Source: Parvibaculum sp.
GTDB lineage: Bacteria; Pseudomonadota; Alphaproteobacteria; Parvibaculales; Parvibaculaceae
Length of the DNA stretch: 64,000 nucleotides
Reading direction: 5' to 3'
Assembly (NCBI GenBank): GCA_030649335.1
Contig: JAUSLL010000010.1
Span: forward strand, 1-64,000
Position 1 is the first letter of the stretch. Every line of letters starts with the position of its first letter. Both the position numbers and the translations under genes were made by a program. Below, piece after piece: positions 35,178-43,396 of the stretch. Under the pieces are notes generated by a model, which had not been told where the DNA came from, made no database searches, and worked only from the letters and a program-made list of their open reading frames with translations.

Positions 35178-36347
35178 TCACGTGCTGCGCAAATGCTCGG
35201 CGAGACGTGCCATGAAGCGGTCGCATTCGGCGATCTGCGATAGTGCAATGAATTCATCTGGCTTATGAGCCTGATCGATGGAGCCCGGCCCGCAAATGAC
35301 GGTTGGAATGTCGGCCAACTGAAAGAGGCCTGCTTCGGTATTGTAGGACACGGCTTCCGCCTGATTGCATCGCGCGAGTTTCAAGACGAGCGTTTCGCCT
35401 GCGTCGCCGTCACGTGCGGCGAGACCCGGGCTTTCCGCACGCACCACCGTCGTCACAGAGGCACCGGCATAGACCGCCCGCATGCGCGGTAACACAATGT
35501 CTTCGGCGTAGCGGTTAAGGCGGGTGAGGATTTCTGTTTCGTCAGCATCCGGCAGCGAGCGGTACTCCCACGTGAAGGCGCAGGTGCGCGGGATGATGTT
35601 GAGTGCCGTGCCGCCCGTGATAAGGCCGACATTGATCGTCGTGTAAGGTGGTGTGAAGCGCCCCGAGGCGTCTCCGCGGACGCGCATTTCGTCGGCCAGC
35701 CGCGTCAACTCGGATATGAGTTCGGCGGCATAAAGAATGGCACTGACACCTTGATGGGTTTGGCTTGAATGAAATTCAAGCCCCGTCACTGTCGTTGTGT
35801 AGGAACGAATGCCCTTATGTGCGTTGACGACTTTCATACCTGACGGTTCGCCAACGATCACCACTTGCGGGCGTGGCAGCGCACGGATGAGCGTGTCGAT
35901 CATCGGACGCACGCCGAGGCAACCCACTTCTTCATCGTATGAGAGCGCGATATGCACAGGAATTTGAGCGTCGGCGGCCACAAAATCCGGCACGGCGGCG
36001 AGTGCGCAGGCGATGAAACTCTTCATGTCGGAAGTGCCGCGCCCGAACAAGAACCCGTCGCGCTCCACAACGCTGAACGGGTCGCTCGTCCAATCCTGCC
36101 CGTCGACCGGCACCACATCTGTATGGCCTGACAATACAATGCCGCCCGCACAGTCCTTCGGACCGATGGTGGCAAAGAGATTTGATTTTGTATTGTCCTC
36201 GTTCGCCACGCGCGTCGAGGAGATGCCGTGACCTTCAAGGTAGTCTTCGACAAAAGCGATCAATTCGAGATTGGAATTGCGGCTTGTCGTGTCAAAGGCA
36301 ATGAGTTTTTCAGAAAGTTCGCGGGATGTGTAGCGGGTCGCAGGCAT
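35178..36347 (-). CDS. argE: Acetylornithine deacetylase
   Basis: A 389-residue zinc or cobalt M20-family peptidase-fold enzyme that removes the acetyl group from N-acetylornithine in arginine synthesis. Metal and catalytic motifs are present: SGHTDVVPVDG (about 72-82), RGTSDMKSF (about 100-108) and YDEEVGCLG (about 134-142) with the tandem glutamates. The dimerisation domain has HSSQTHQGVSA near 194. It is separate from argDF and on the opposite strand. A late-step hydrolase here, beside argD and argF in the same region, supports the linear acetyl-ornithine route, unless a bifunctional argJ exists elsewhere. Confidence 0.9.
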   Translation of the reverse strand: MPATRYTSRELSEKLIAFDTTSRNSNLELIAFVEDYLEGHGISSTRVANEDNTKSNLFATIGPKDCAGGIVLSGHTDVVPVDGQDWTSDPFSVVERDGFLFGRGTSDMKSFIACALAAVPDFVAADAQIPVHIALSYDEEVGCLGVRPMIDTLIRALPRPQVVIVGEPSGMKVVNAHKGIRSYTTTVTGLEFHSSQTHQGVSAILYAAELISELTRLADEMRVRGDASGRFTPPYTTINVGLITGGTALNIIPRTCAFTWEYRSLPDADETEILTRLNRYAEDIVLPRMRAVYAGASVTTVVRAESPGLAARDGDAGETLVLKLARCNQAEAVSYNTEAGLFQLADIPTVICGPGSIDQAHKPDEFIALSQIAECDRFMARLAEHLRST

Positions 36348-36405
36348 GTGTGGCTCCTCTGGAGCCAGCGACTATAGCTCAAGTTTATGTCGGATCATAA
36401 AGATG

Positions 36406-36442
36406 CCGTTGTGGCGGGCCCTGTACCCGCCACAACGGTTTT
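36406..36442. terminator. Strong hairpin between argE and the fatty acyl-CoA reductase gene
   Basis: A perfect 13-bp inverted repeat, CCGTTGTGGCGGG (36406-36418) and CCCGCCACAACGG (36426-36438), is followed by TTTT on the plus strand. It is 10 bases after the reductase stop on the minus strand, where the 3' side (CATCTTTATG) is less T-rich. It probably ends reductase transcription before argE's promoter. Confidence 0.7.
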
Positions 36443-36448
36443 GACTTG

Positions 36449-38443
36449 TTACCAGTGCAAGCCCCGGGTCAGTGCAGCGAGCGCCACGGCTTCGTTCGAT
36501 GGCTGGTTCTCGCTCGGTGCTGCCGTTTCTCCCTTGGCCGCCGCGCTGTCGGGGAAGAGGCGGAACGTCGTGTTGAACATGATGTTCGTGATGTTCGGCG
36601 CAATCGCCCAGAGCATTTCGCCGAATGTGCCAAGCCGCGTTGCGATACGCTTGGGGCGTTCGATGATGCCTTCACAAATCATATTGGCCGCATCGTTTGG
36701 CGAAAGCGTCGGCACGTTGTCATACATTTTTGTGGGCGCGATCATCGGCGTCTTCACCAGTGGCATATAGATATTGGTGAAGACGATATTGTTGTGGTGA
36801 AACTCCGGCTGGGCACAACGGGTGAAGGCCCCGAGTGCCGATTTGGACGCCACATAGGCCGAGAAACGTGGTTGGTTCACCTGTACACCGATGGACAGGA
36901 TATTGATAATCTGGCCACGGTTGCGTTCCACCATTGCGGGCAAAAAGCCCATGATGAGCCTCAGCGAGCCAAAATAATTGAGCTGCATCGTGCGTTCAAA
37001 ATCGTGGAAGCGATCATAGCTCAGGTGTACCGAGCGGCGGATCGAACGACCCGCGTTGTTGACAAGCACATCAACGCCGCCGTGATCTTTTACGACCTGC
37101 GCGACAAGCATGTCGCAGGACGCCATGTCGGCGACGTCGGCGCTGTAGACATAAGCCTCACCGCCCGCGTCTTCGATTTCGGCTTTGGTAGCGGCGAGTT
37201 TTTCAGGATCGCGCGCGACGATAATGACGCGACCGCCTGCCGCTCCGACCTTCATTGCGGTGGCATAGCCGATGCCGGATGACGCGCCGGTGATGAGTAC
37301 GGTTTTGCCTTTAACGGCACCGGTGAGTGAATGATCGGTGAAAAGGGCAGGGTCGAGATGGCGCTCCCAATAGTCCCAGAGGAAGCCAGCGTAGGATTCA
37401 AGCGGCGGGCAGGTGATGCCCGAGCCGGCCAACGCCTTTTCCGCGTCGCGATTGTCAAATCGCGTCGGGTAATTGAAAAATTTGAGCGTCGCGCGCGGAA
37501 TGCCGAGATCGCCCAGCACGCTTTCGACAATGGATTTCACCGGCGGTAGCCGCATCAGACTGTCGCGCAAGCCTTTTGGGATGATGGCAAACATGCGCGC
37601 GTCAATGCGCACCGTGAATTCCGGCGCACCGGCAGCGCGGGCAAAAATGTTGAGGATTTGCCCGACGCGCAGATGTTCGGGGTTCGTCAGGTGAAACGTC
37701 TGCTTGTTGAGTTTGGGCTTATGCGCAATGTGGTCGAGCGCACCGGTGACGAAATCAACCGGCACAATATTGAGAAATCCGCCCTCGATGCCGATGAGCG
37801 ACAACCACGAAGGAATGAAGCGACGGAGCTTCTTGAGCATACGGAAGAAAACATAAGGCCCGTCGATCTTGTCGGTTTCGCCGGTCACCGAATGACCGAC
37901 GACAACGCCGGGGCGATAAATGCGCCAGGGGAGTTTTGCCTCCTCGCGTACCACCGCTTCAGACGCGTGTTTGGTCGCAAAATAAGGATGGTCGCCGCCT
38001 TCCCACTGTTCAAACATATCTTCGCGCCACCAGCCGGGGAAAAGGCCCGCAGCAGCAATGGAACTCACGTGATGGAAGCAACCGGCCTTCACCGCTTCGC
38101 CGAGTTCCAGTGCATGCCGCGTCCCTTCGACATTCGCGGTCATCTGCGCGGCTTCGTCTTCGTTGGTGATGTCGTAGATCGCGGCCAGATGGAAAAGATG
38201 GTCGATCTTGCCTTTGATCCGCGCAATGTCGGCAGGCGCGACGCCAAGCCGCTTCTTTGACAGATCGCCCGACAGCGGCACAACGCGCTCGGCCTCCGCG
38301 CCCCAGCGCGCGCTGAGCGCTTTGAATTTGGCCTTGGAACTTGGTCGCACCAGCACGTAGATCGTGCCCTTGCGGTTTTTGATGAGATCGTCGATCAGAT
38401 GGCGTCCGACAAAGCCGGTTCCGCCTGTCACCAGATAGCCCAT
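36449..38443 (-). CDS. Two-domain fatty acyl-CoA reductase (alcohol-forming, Marinobacter FAR type)
   Basis: A 664-residue protein of two fused SDR domains. The N-terminal extended-SDR/male-sterility domain (1 to about 365) has GGTGFVGR (7-14), the catalytic YFATK and IVPVDFV. The C-terminal classical SDR domain (about 370-664) has TGASSGIG, NNAG and YVASK. It follows the Marinobacter fatty acyl-CoA reductase that reduces acyl-CoA to fatty alcohol in two NADPH steps; from memory the shared stretches include NYFGSLRLIMGF and MPLVKTPMIAPTK, along with an aromatic HW end. ATG 38443 has GGGGGAGGA upstream. Related mycobacterial proteins (AcrA1) share the layout, so lipid reductase is secure but alcohol versus aldehyde product is inferred. 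Confidence 0.88.
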   Translation of the reverse strand: MGYLVTGGTGFVGRHLIDDLIKNRKGTIYVLVRPSSKAKFKALSARWGAEAERVVPLSGDLSKKRLGVAPADIARIKGKIDHLFHLAAIYDITNEDEAAQMTANVEGTRHALELGEAVKAGCFHHVSSIAAAGLFPGWWREDMFEQWEGGDHPYFATKHASEAVVREEAKLPWRIYRPGVVVGHSVTGETDKIDGPYVFFRMLKKLRRFIPSWLSLIGIEGGFLNIVPVDFVTGALDHIAHKPKLNKQTFHLTNPEHLRVGQILNIFARAAGAPEFTVRIDARMFAIIPKGLRDSLMRLPPVKSIVESVLGDLGIPRATLKFFNYPTRFDNRDAEKALAGSGITCPPLESYAGFLWDYWERHLDPALFTDHSLTGAVKGKTVLITGASSGIGYATAMKVGAAGGRVIIVARDPEKLAATKAEIEDAGGEAYVYSADVADMASCDMLVAQVVKDHGGVDVLVNNAGRSIRRSVHLSYDRFHDFERTMQLNYFGSLRLIMGFLPAMVERNRGQIINILSIGVQVNQPRFSAYVASKSALGAFTRCAQPEFHHNNIVFTNIYMPLVKTPMIAPTKMYDNVPTLSPNDAANMICEGIIERPKRIATRLGTFGEMLWAIAPNITNIMFNTTFRLFPDSAAAKGETAAPSENQPSNEAVALAALTRGLHW

Positions 38444-38659
38444 AAATCCTCCCCCGCAGCCCCTTCGAATTGGGGGCCGGCGCACTAATGGGGCGTCCTC
38501 AGGCGCTGATCGGGGCCGAAGGTCGCCTCCTCCCAAGGGTAATGCTACGCATAAAGGGGTAGCAGGCGCTAGCGGTGGGGTGACTTGGGAGCGGCAGATT
38601 TTTTGAGCTCGGGGGAGGAACGGTCTGGGCCTTGACAGGCGTTCCTCCTGCAATAAGCA

Positions 38660-38673
38660 TAACCTAATGGTTA
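38660..38673. promoter_or_regulatory. Dyad in promoter region of DUF1428 gene
   Basis: TAACC-TAAT-GGTTA is a perfect 5-bp-arm dyad 23 bases before ATG 38696, downstream of a consensus -35-like TTGACA (38632-38637). It may be an operator. The remaining roughly 190 bases up to the reductase start hold only a short TGCTAC/GTAGCA hairpin (38543-38564). Confidence 0.4.
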
Positions 38674-38695
38674 AGCTTTAAGAGGAAGACGTATC

Positions 38696-39052
38696 ATGAC
38701 TTATGTGGATGGATTTGTGCTGCCGCTAAAGAAGAAGGATGTGGGCGCCTATAAGCGGGTGGCGAGCGTGGCGGGCAAGGTATGGATCGAGCATGGCGCA
38801 CTCGAGTATCGCGAATGCCTTGGTGACGATCTCAACATCGAAGGGATGGCGCCATTTGGCCAAGGGGTCAAGCTGAAGCGGGATGAAACGGTGGTCTTTG
38901 CCTGGATCACTTATCGTTCACGCGCCCAACGAGACAAGGTGAACGCCAAAGTCATGGCCGATCAGCGCTTGGATAAATGCGCCGAGATCATGCCGAAGTT
39001 CGATATGAAGCGGATGATGTACGGCGGCTTCAAGGTGATTGTCGCGCGCTAA
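38696..39052 (+). CDS. DUF1428 family protein (YbaA-like)
   Basis: A 118-residue protein matching the DUF1428/YbaA group: YVDGFVLPLKKKDVGAYKRV at the N-terminus, GALEYRECLGDD in the middle and FDMKRMMYGGFKVIV at the end. Members adopt a dimeric ferredoxin-like fold and have no established function. AAGAGGAAG lies 8 bases before the ATG. It is a single-gene unit, preceded by a TTGACA box and a small dyad, and converges on apaG. Confidence 0.85.
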   Translation: MTYVDGFVLPLKKKDVGAYKRVASVAGKVWIEHGALEYRECLGDDLNIEGMAPFGQGVKLKRDETVVFAWITYRSRAQRDKVNAKVMADQRLDKCAEIMPKFDMKRMMYGGFKVIVAR

Positions 39053-39076
39053 GTTTCGGCCCAGCGAGCCATACAA

Positions 39077-39469
39077 TCAATTTGGCAGCTGAGCGCCGAA
39101 CGGGCAATCGAGCGAGAAGGCCGGAATGGAGACCTGTAGCTTTTCGCCGCCGTCGGTTTCCATTTCATAGGTGCCGAACATGATTCCGAAGGGCGTCGCC
39201 AGCGGAGTGCCGGACGTATATTCGAAGCACTCGCCGGGTTTCAGCACCGGCTGTTCGCCGACCACGCCGGGGCCGCGCACCTCATGTTGACGACCAGCGG
39301 CATCCGTGATGTGCCAATGACGCGAGCGAAGTTGCACAGTGCGCTCACCGCGGTTTTCGATGATGACGTGATAAGCCCAGACAAAGTAATCCTGCTCCGG
39401 CTCAGATTGATCCGCGAGGAAAGTCGGCTCTACTTCGACATGAATCGAATGACTAGTGGCGCTAAACAT
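39077..39469 (-). CDS. apaG: ApaG family protein
   Basis: A 130-residue protein of the ApaG/immunoglobulin-like beta-sandwich family (also called CorD). Conserved signatures: YFVWAYHVIIENRGE, LRSRHWHITDAAGR, VRGPGVVGEQPVLKPGE and a late FEYTSGTPLATPFGIMFGTY. Its biochemical role is unclear; it has been linked to Mg/Co efflux and Ap4A metabolism in enterobacteria. On the chromosome it precedes metZ and dcd in many alphaproteobacteria, an order kept here. The 198-base gap to metZ is AT-rich and shows no clear terminator. Confidence 0.93.
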   Translation of the reverse strand: MFSATSHSIHVEVEPTFLADQSEPEQDYFVWAYHVIIENRGERTVQLRSRHWHITDAAGRQHEVRGPGVVGEQPVLKPGECFEYTSGTPLATPFGIMFGTYEMETDGGEKLQVSIPAFSLDCPFGAQLPN

Positions 39470-39667
39470 TGGCGGTCCTTGCCCGAATGCGTCGTTGTTG
39501 TTTCGTGCTGCTGAGTACCTTCTGGTGCCTTCGCGTCACGCCGGATTTATCTCACGCATACCTTAAAAACTCGAATGGTACTGAAAATTACCACATCAGA
39601 ATTGAACCATAGCCGGAATGCTCTAAGCCTCTGTTAAACAATAGGCAGCAAAAAGATTAATTCGCAT

Positions 39668-40846
39668 TTACGCCTGTGTCAGAGCTGTGTCGAGATCTTC
39701 GATCAGGTCCTGAACATCCTCCAAACCGACGGAAAGTCGCACCGTACCTTCGCCAATACCGACGGTGGCGCGCTGCTCCGCAGTCAGACGTTGGTGCGTC
39801 GTTGTAGCCGGATGTGTGATGAGGCTTTTGGAGTCTCCAAGGTTATTGGAAATCTTGATGACCTTGAGCGCATTGCCGAAGCGGAATGTCTCTTCGCGCC
39901 CGCCCCTGATTTCGAAAGCCACAATGCCGCCGCCCATCGCCATCTGGCTCATGGCGAGTTCGTGCTGAGGGTGGCTTTTGAGGCCCGGATAGAGAACGCG
40001 CGCGACTTTGGGATGCCCTTCAAGGAATTTTGCCACTATCTCTGCATTGCGCGCATGCTCGCGCACACGCAGATCCAACGTCTCAAGACTTTTCAGCATA
40101 ACCCACGCGTTGAAGGGGCTAATCGACGGACCCGTCTGGCGCATGAAATTATGCAAGTTCTCGTCGATCCATTTTTTGGACGAGAGAATGACGCCACCAA
40201 GGCAGCGGCCCTGACCGTCAATATGCTTGGTGGCCGAATAGACGACAATGTCAGCGCCCTGCTCAAGCGGGCGTTGGAGGATCGGTGTCGCGAATACATT
40301 GTCGACCATCAAGAGGGCACCGACCGAATGGGCAATTTCGGCGACCGCGCGCACATCGATGATTTCCAGTGTCGGATTGGAAGGCGATTCCAGAAACACG
40401 ATTTTTGTATTGGGCTGGATCGCGGCTTTCCACGCATTGAGATCACGACCATCGACCAGCGTCGAGGTGATGCCATAGCGCGGCAGCAATTCTTCGATGA
40501 CAAAGCGGCAGGACCCGAACAGCGCCTGGCTTGAAAGCACATGGTCGCCGGATTTCAGGCAGCAAAGGAGGGCCGAGGTAACAGCCGCCATGCCGGTCGC
40601 CGTTGCGCGTGCATCTTCAGCCCCTTCCAGAAGTGCCATGCGCTCTTCGAACATACGGATCGTCGGATTGGCAAAGCGCGAATAGATGAAGCCCGGCTCT
40701 TCATTGGTGAAGCGTTTTACGGCCGCTTCCATCGTCTCATAGACATAGCCCGAGGTGAGAAACAGTGCTTCGCTGGTCTCGCCGAACTGGCTGCGCATTG
40801 TGCCGCCGTGAACGAGTTGGGTGCGCGGGCGAAGGGGCTTGGTCAT
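39668..40846 (-). CDS. metZ: O-succinylhomoserine sulfhydrylase
   Basis: A 392-residue PLP enzyme of the Cys/Met metabolism family, which makes homocysteine from O-succinylhomoserine and sulfide, or the O-acetyl ester. YSRFANPTIRMFE (about 54-66) binds the phosphate and PLP of the neighbouring subunit, LMVDNVFATPILQ (about 180) carries the PLP aspartate, and SATKHIDGQGRCLGG (about 204-218) holds the Schiff-base lysine. SLITHPATTTHQRL and IRLS-type VRLSVGLE close the active site. I take ATG 40846 (AGGACAG upstream); an ATG at 40876 is possible. The mRNA leader contains a SAM-II riboswitch and a terminator, so expression should fall when SAM is plentiful. Confidence 0.94.
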   Translation of the reverse strand: MTKPLRPRTQLVHGGTMRSQFGETSEALFLTSGYVYETMEAAVKRFTNEEPGFIYSRFANPTIRMFEERMALLEGAEDARATATGMAAVTSALLCCLKSGDHVLSSQALFGSCRFVIEELLPRYGITSTLVDGRDLNAWKAAIQPNTKIVFLESPSNPTLEIIDVRAVAEIAHSVGALLMVDNVFATPILQRPLEQGADIVVYSATKHIDGQGRCLGGVILSSKKWIDENLHNFMRQTGPSISPFNAWVMLKSLETLDLRVREHARNAEIVAKFLEGHPKVARVLYPGLKSHPQHELAMSQMAMGGGIVAFEIRGGREETFRFGNALKVIKISNNLGDSKSLITHPATTTHQRLTAEQRATVGIGEGTVRLSVGLEDVQDLIEDLDTALTQA

Positions 40847-40892
40847 GGCATCTGTCCTGAGCTGGCCGGCGGGCATCAGGCCCCCCGAAATA

Positions 40893-40925
40893 CAAAAAAC
40901 CCCGACCTGAATAGGGATCGGGGTT
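40893..40925 (-). terminator. Terminator hairpin in the metZ leader
   Basis: On the minus strand AACCCCGA (40925-40918) pairs with TCGGGGTT (40905-40898) around a 12-base loop and is followed by a TTTTTT run. It lies between the riboswitch and metZ, so it is probably the expression platform. Confidence 0.85.
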
Positions 40926-40928
40926 CAC

Positions 40929-40992
40929 TCAACCCGACCCTTTAGCGATTTATTTAACGTGGCCGCAAGCCGGTCGGCTCAAATCACCACGA
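40929..40992 (-). ncRNA. SAM-II riboswitch (metA motif) upstream of metZ
   Basis: Read on the minus strand the RNA shows the SAM-II landmarks: P1 strand CGTGG (40991-40987) with CCACG (40962-40958), the conserved GTGATTTG, GGCTTGCGGCCACGTTAAA, and the conserved CGCTAAAGGG. The pseudoknot is CCGACC (40977-40972) pairing with GGTCGG (40939-40934). The class senses S-adenosylmethionine and is typical of alphaproteobacterial methionine genes. A terminator hairpin follows at once. Confidence 0.93.
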
Positions 40993-41002
40993 AGTGGGCA
41001 TT

Positions 41003-41031
41003 ACTTAATGCCTATGGGGTGCAGGCGTCAA
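41003..41031 (-). promoter_or_regulatory. Probable promoter of the metZ leader
   Basis: On the minus strand TTGACG (41031-41026) and TTAAGT (41008-41003) are separated by 17 bases. This would start transcription a few bases before the riboswitch aptamer. Confidence 0.45.
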
Positions 41032-41117
41032 GCTGGCCAAGCCCTGTAGCCGTAAGTCAGGGCTTTTCGCCGCGCCCCCGCCGACCTATAACGGGCGACA
41101 GGGTGCAAAGGCTTACT

Positions 41118-42275
41118 ATGACAAAATCGGCGGACGATCTTTTCCCGAACCATGACGGGCTCGAAATTCGGCGCGGGCCGGGGCAGCTGCACGCCACCGG
41201 CATTCTGCCCGCCCACGGCATCGAAACCCTGATCCGTGAACAAGAAATCTGGGGTCTGAAGGAACTGGATGCCAACCAGATCCAGCCCGCCTCCCTCGAT
41301 TTGCGGCTGGGGCCGCAAGCCTACCGGCTGCGCGCGAGCTTTCTGCCAGGGCCGACGCGCGGTGTCATGGAATGTGTAGAGGAGCTGACGCTTCACAAAA
41401 TCGACCTTACCGGCGGCGCGGTTCTCGAAACCGGTTGCGTCTATCTGGTGCCGCTGGTCGAGGCGTTGGCTCTGTCGGAGCGCACGTCTGCGTCCGCTAA
41501 TCCGAAAAGCTCAACCGGCAGGCTTGATGTCTTCACGCGCCTCATCACCGATTTTGGCACCGAATTCGATCAGGTGGTTGCGGGCTACAAGGGCCACCTC
41601 TATCTCGAAATCTCGCCGCGCACTTTCCCCATTCTCGTCCGCCCGGGCTCGCGACTGGCGCAAATTCGTTTTCGTCGCGGCTCGCACACAAGTTCTGATG
41701 CCGAGATGCAACGTCTGCATGACGATATCAAACTCGTCGATGGTGACGCTGACATTGACGGCGGTATCGCTCTTACGGTCAATCTCACGCCAGACAAAGA
41801 GCATGACATTGTCGGCTACCGCGCCAAGCGTCATTCCGGTGTGATCGACGTCGATAAAATCGGCGCCTATGACGTTCTGGATTTCTGGGACCCGGTAAAA
41901 GTGCGCCCCGGCAAGGGGCTGATTCTGGACCCGGATGAATTTTACATTCTCGCGTCGCGCGAAGCTTTACACATTCCGGCAACACATGCGGCCGAGATGG
42001 TGGCATACAATCCGCTTGTCGGCGAGTTTCGCGTGCATTACGCGGGTTTCTTCGATCCGGGCTTTGGCGCGCGTGAAGCGGGCGGCGCGGGTAGTCGCAT
42101 TGTGCTTGAAGTCCGCAGCCACGAAGTCCCTTTCATTCTCGAGCATGGTCAGATTATTGGACGTTTTGTGCTGGAGCGCCTCACTGATCGTCCCGCTGTT
42201 CTTTATGGTGCGGGGCTTGGTTCGAATTACCAGCGGCAGGGCTTGAAACTTTCCAAACATTTTAAAGCGCTCTGA
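41118..42275 (+). CDS. dcd: 2'-deoxycytidine 5'-triphosphate deaminase, double-length type
   Basis: A 385-residue protein of the long alphaproteobacterial DCD family, in which two dUTPase/DCD-like beta-barrel repeats are joined. It deaminates dCTP to dUTP for thymidylate synthesis. The N-terminal repeat has IQPASLDLRLG (about 54-64), the ASANPKSSTGRLDVFTRLI signature (about 126-144) with the nucleotide-binding Ser-Ser-Thr-Gly-Arg, and GYKGHLYLEI. The second half repeats the fold (PGKGLILDPDEFYILASRE, then IVLEVRSHEVPF). ATG 41118 is chosen; a frame open to 40959 would run through the riboswitch region on the other strand. It diverges from metZ. Confidence 0.9.
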   Translation: MTKSADDLFPNHDGLEIRRGPGQLHATGILPAHGIETLIREQEIWGLKELDANQIQPASLDLRLGPQAYRLRASFLPGPTRGVMECVEELTLHKIDLTGGAVLETGCVYLVPLVEALALSERTSASANPKSSTGRLDVFTRLITDFGTEFDQVVAGYKGHLYLEISPRTFPILVRPGSRLAQIRFRRGSHTSSDAEMQRLHDDIKLVDGDADIDGGIALTVNLTPDKEHDIVGYRAKRHSGVIDVDKIGAYDVLDFWDPVKVRPGKGLILDPDEFYILASREALHIPATHAAEMVAYNPLVGEFRVHYAGFFDPGFGAREAGGAGSRIVLEVRSHEVPFILEHGQIIGRFVLERLTDRPAVLYGAGLGSNYQRQGLKLSKHFKAL

Positions 42276-42278
42276 AAC

Positions 42279-42677
42279 ATGGCAAGAAAGCGCCCCCTCG
42301 CATTGCGCATTCTGCTATGGGCACTCGCCTTTCTTGCGCTGGTCGCCTGCAATGAGGTGGGCGGTTATATCTGCGATCGGTTTGGGCTGCCTGTACCGGG
42401 CACGGTGATAGGGTTGTTGATTATGCTCGCGGTACTTGCCGTGCTGCGCCGCGTGCCGGAAGGCCTCAACGAGGTCGCGGTTTATCTGCTCAGCCATCTC
42501 AATCTGTTCTATGTGCCGGCAGGCGTCGGCGTGCTTGGCTATGTGGCGCTGGTGGCGCGCGATTTCTGGCCGATAGTAATTACGCTTTTTGTCAGCACCT
42601 TTCTGGCGACCATTGCAGGCGGATTGGCTTTCCAGTTTGTGGCGCGCGCGACCGACAAAAGAGAGGCCGATAAATGA
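42279..42677 (+). CDS. CidA/LrgA family membrane protein
   Basis: A 132-residue inner-membrane protein with four hydrophobic helices and the family signature VPGTVIGLLIMLAVL (about 39-53), then NLFYVPAGVGVL (about 75-86). CidA/LrgA proteins were described as holin-like modulators of lysis and more recently as part of transporters for pyruvate or other small acids with LrgB. It starts 3 bases after dcd and overlaps the lrgB-like gene by ATGA (42674-42677), so the two subunits are made together. Confidence 0.9.
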   Translation: MARKRPLALRILLWALAFLALVACNEVGGYICDRFGLPVPGTVIGLLIMLAVLAVLRRVPEGLNEVAVYLLSHLNLFYVPAGVGVLGYVALVARDFWPIVITLFVSTFLATIAGGLAFQFVARATDKREADK

Positions 42678-43393
42678 GTGACATCGGCGGCGATTTTATT
42701 TTCAGGGGCATGGCGGAAGCATTGGGTTGGCTCACGCTCACCATCGTTCTTTATATCGCGGCGCGCCGTGTGCAGAGTGCCGCGAAGGGCAATCCGCTGG
42801 CAAATTCCGTGTTGTTGGCCGCAGTGCCGATCATGATGATATTGACGGTTGCCGATGTGCCGGTCTCGCAATATCAGGAGGGTGGCATTGTCCTCCTGTG
42901 GATTTTGGGTCCGGCGACCGTGGCGCTTGCTGTGCCCTTCTTCATCAATTTTATCCATGTGCGTGCCGCGTGGAAGCCGATGGCGGTGGCGCTGCTGGTA
43001 GGTTCGGTTGTTGCCGTTATCTCTTCTGTCCTCATCGGTCACCTGCTCGGTGCAAGTATCGAAACGGTGCGCTCGCTTGCTCCCAAGACCGTGACGACAC
43101 CGATTGCTATGGGCATTTCGGAGGAGATCGGTGGCATCCCTGAACTTACAGCGGCCTTTGTAATCTTTACCGGCATCATCGGTGCGGTGGCGGCTTCTGC
43201 CGTATTCAAACTAGTCGGCGTCAGTGATGCACGTGCCCGCGGCTTCGGCATGGGTGTTGCGGCAGGCGGCATAGGCACGGCGCGCGCCTTTCAGGAAAGC
43301 CTTATCGCGGGCACATTTTCGGGTGTCGGCATGACGCTTAACGGCATCATTACGGCCATCTTGCTGCCGTTGCTGTGGCTAGCTTTTAGCTGA
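42674..43393 (+). CDS. LrgB family membrane protein
   Basis: A 239-residue polytopic membrane protein of the LrgB/CidB family. Conserved segments are LGPATVALAVPFF (about 79-91), SLAPKTVTTPIAMGISEEIG (about 134-153), with the essential-looking Lys and Thr-Thr-Pro, and HRARGFG-like ARARGFGMGVAAGGIGTARAF (about 194). It is the partner of the CidA/LrgA-like protein. Together they probably form an oligomeric inner-membrane channel or transporter. No LytTR or LysR regulator is adjacent. Confidence 0.9.
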   Translation: MSDIGGDFIFRGMAEALGWLTLTIVLYIAARRVQSAAKGNPLANSVLLAAVPIMMILTVADVPVSQYQEGGIVLLWILGPATVALAVPFFINFIHVRAAWKPMAVALLVGSVVAVISSVLIGHLLGASIETVRSLAPKTVTTPIAMGISEEIGGIPELTAAFVIFTGIIGAVAASAVFKLVGVSDARARGFGMGVAAGGIGTARAFQESLIAGTFSGVGMTLNGIITAILLPLLWLAFS

Positions 43394-43396
43394 TGT

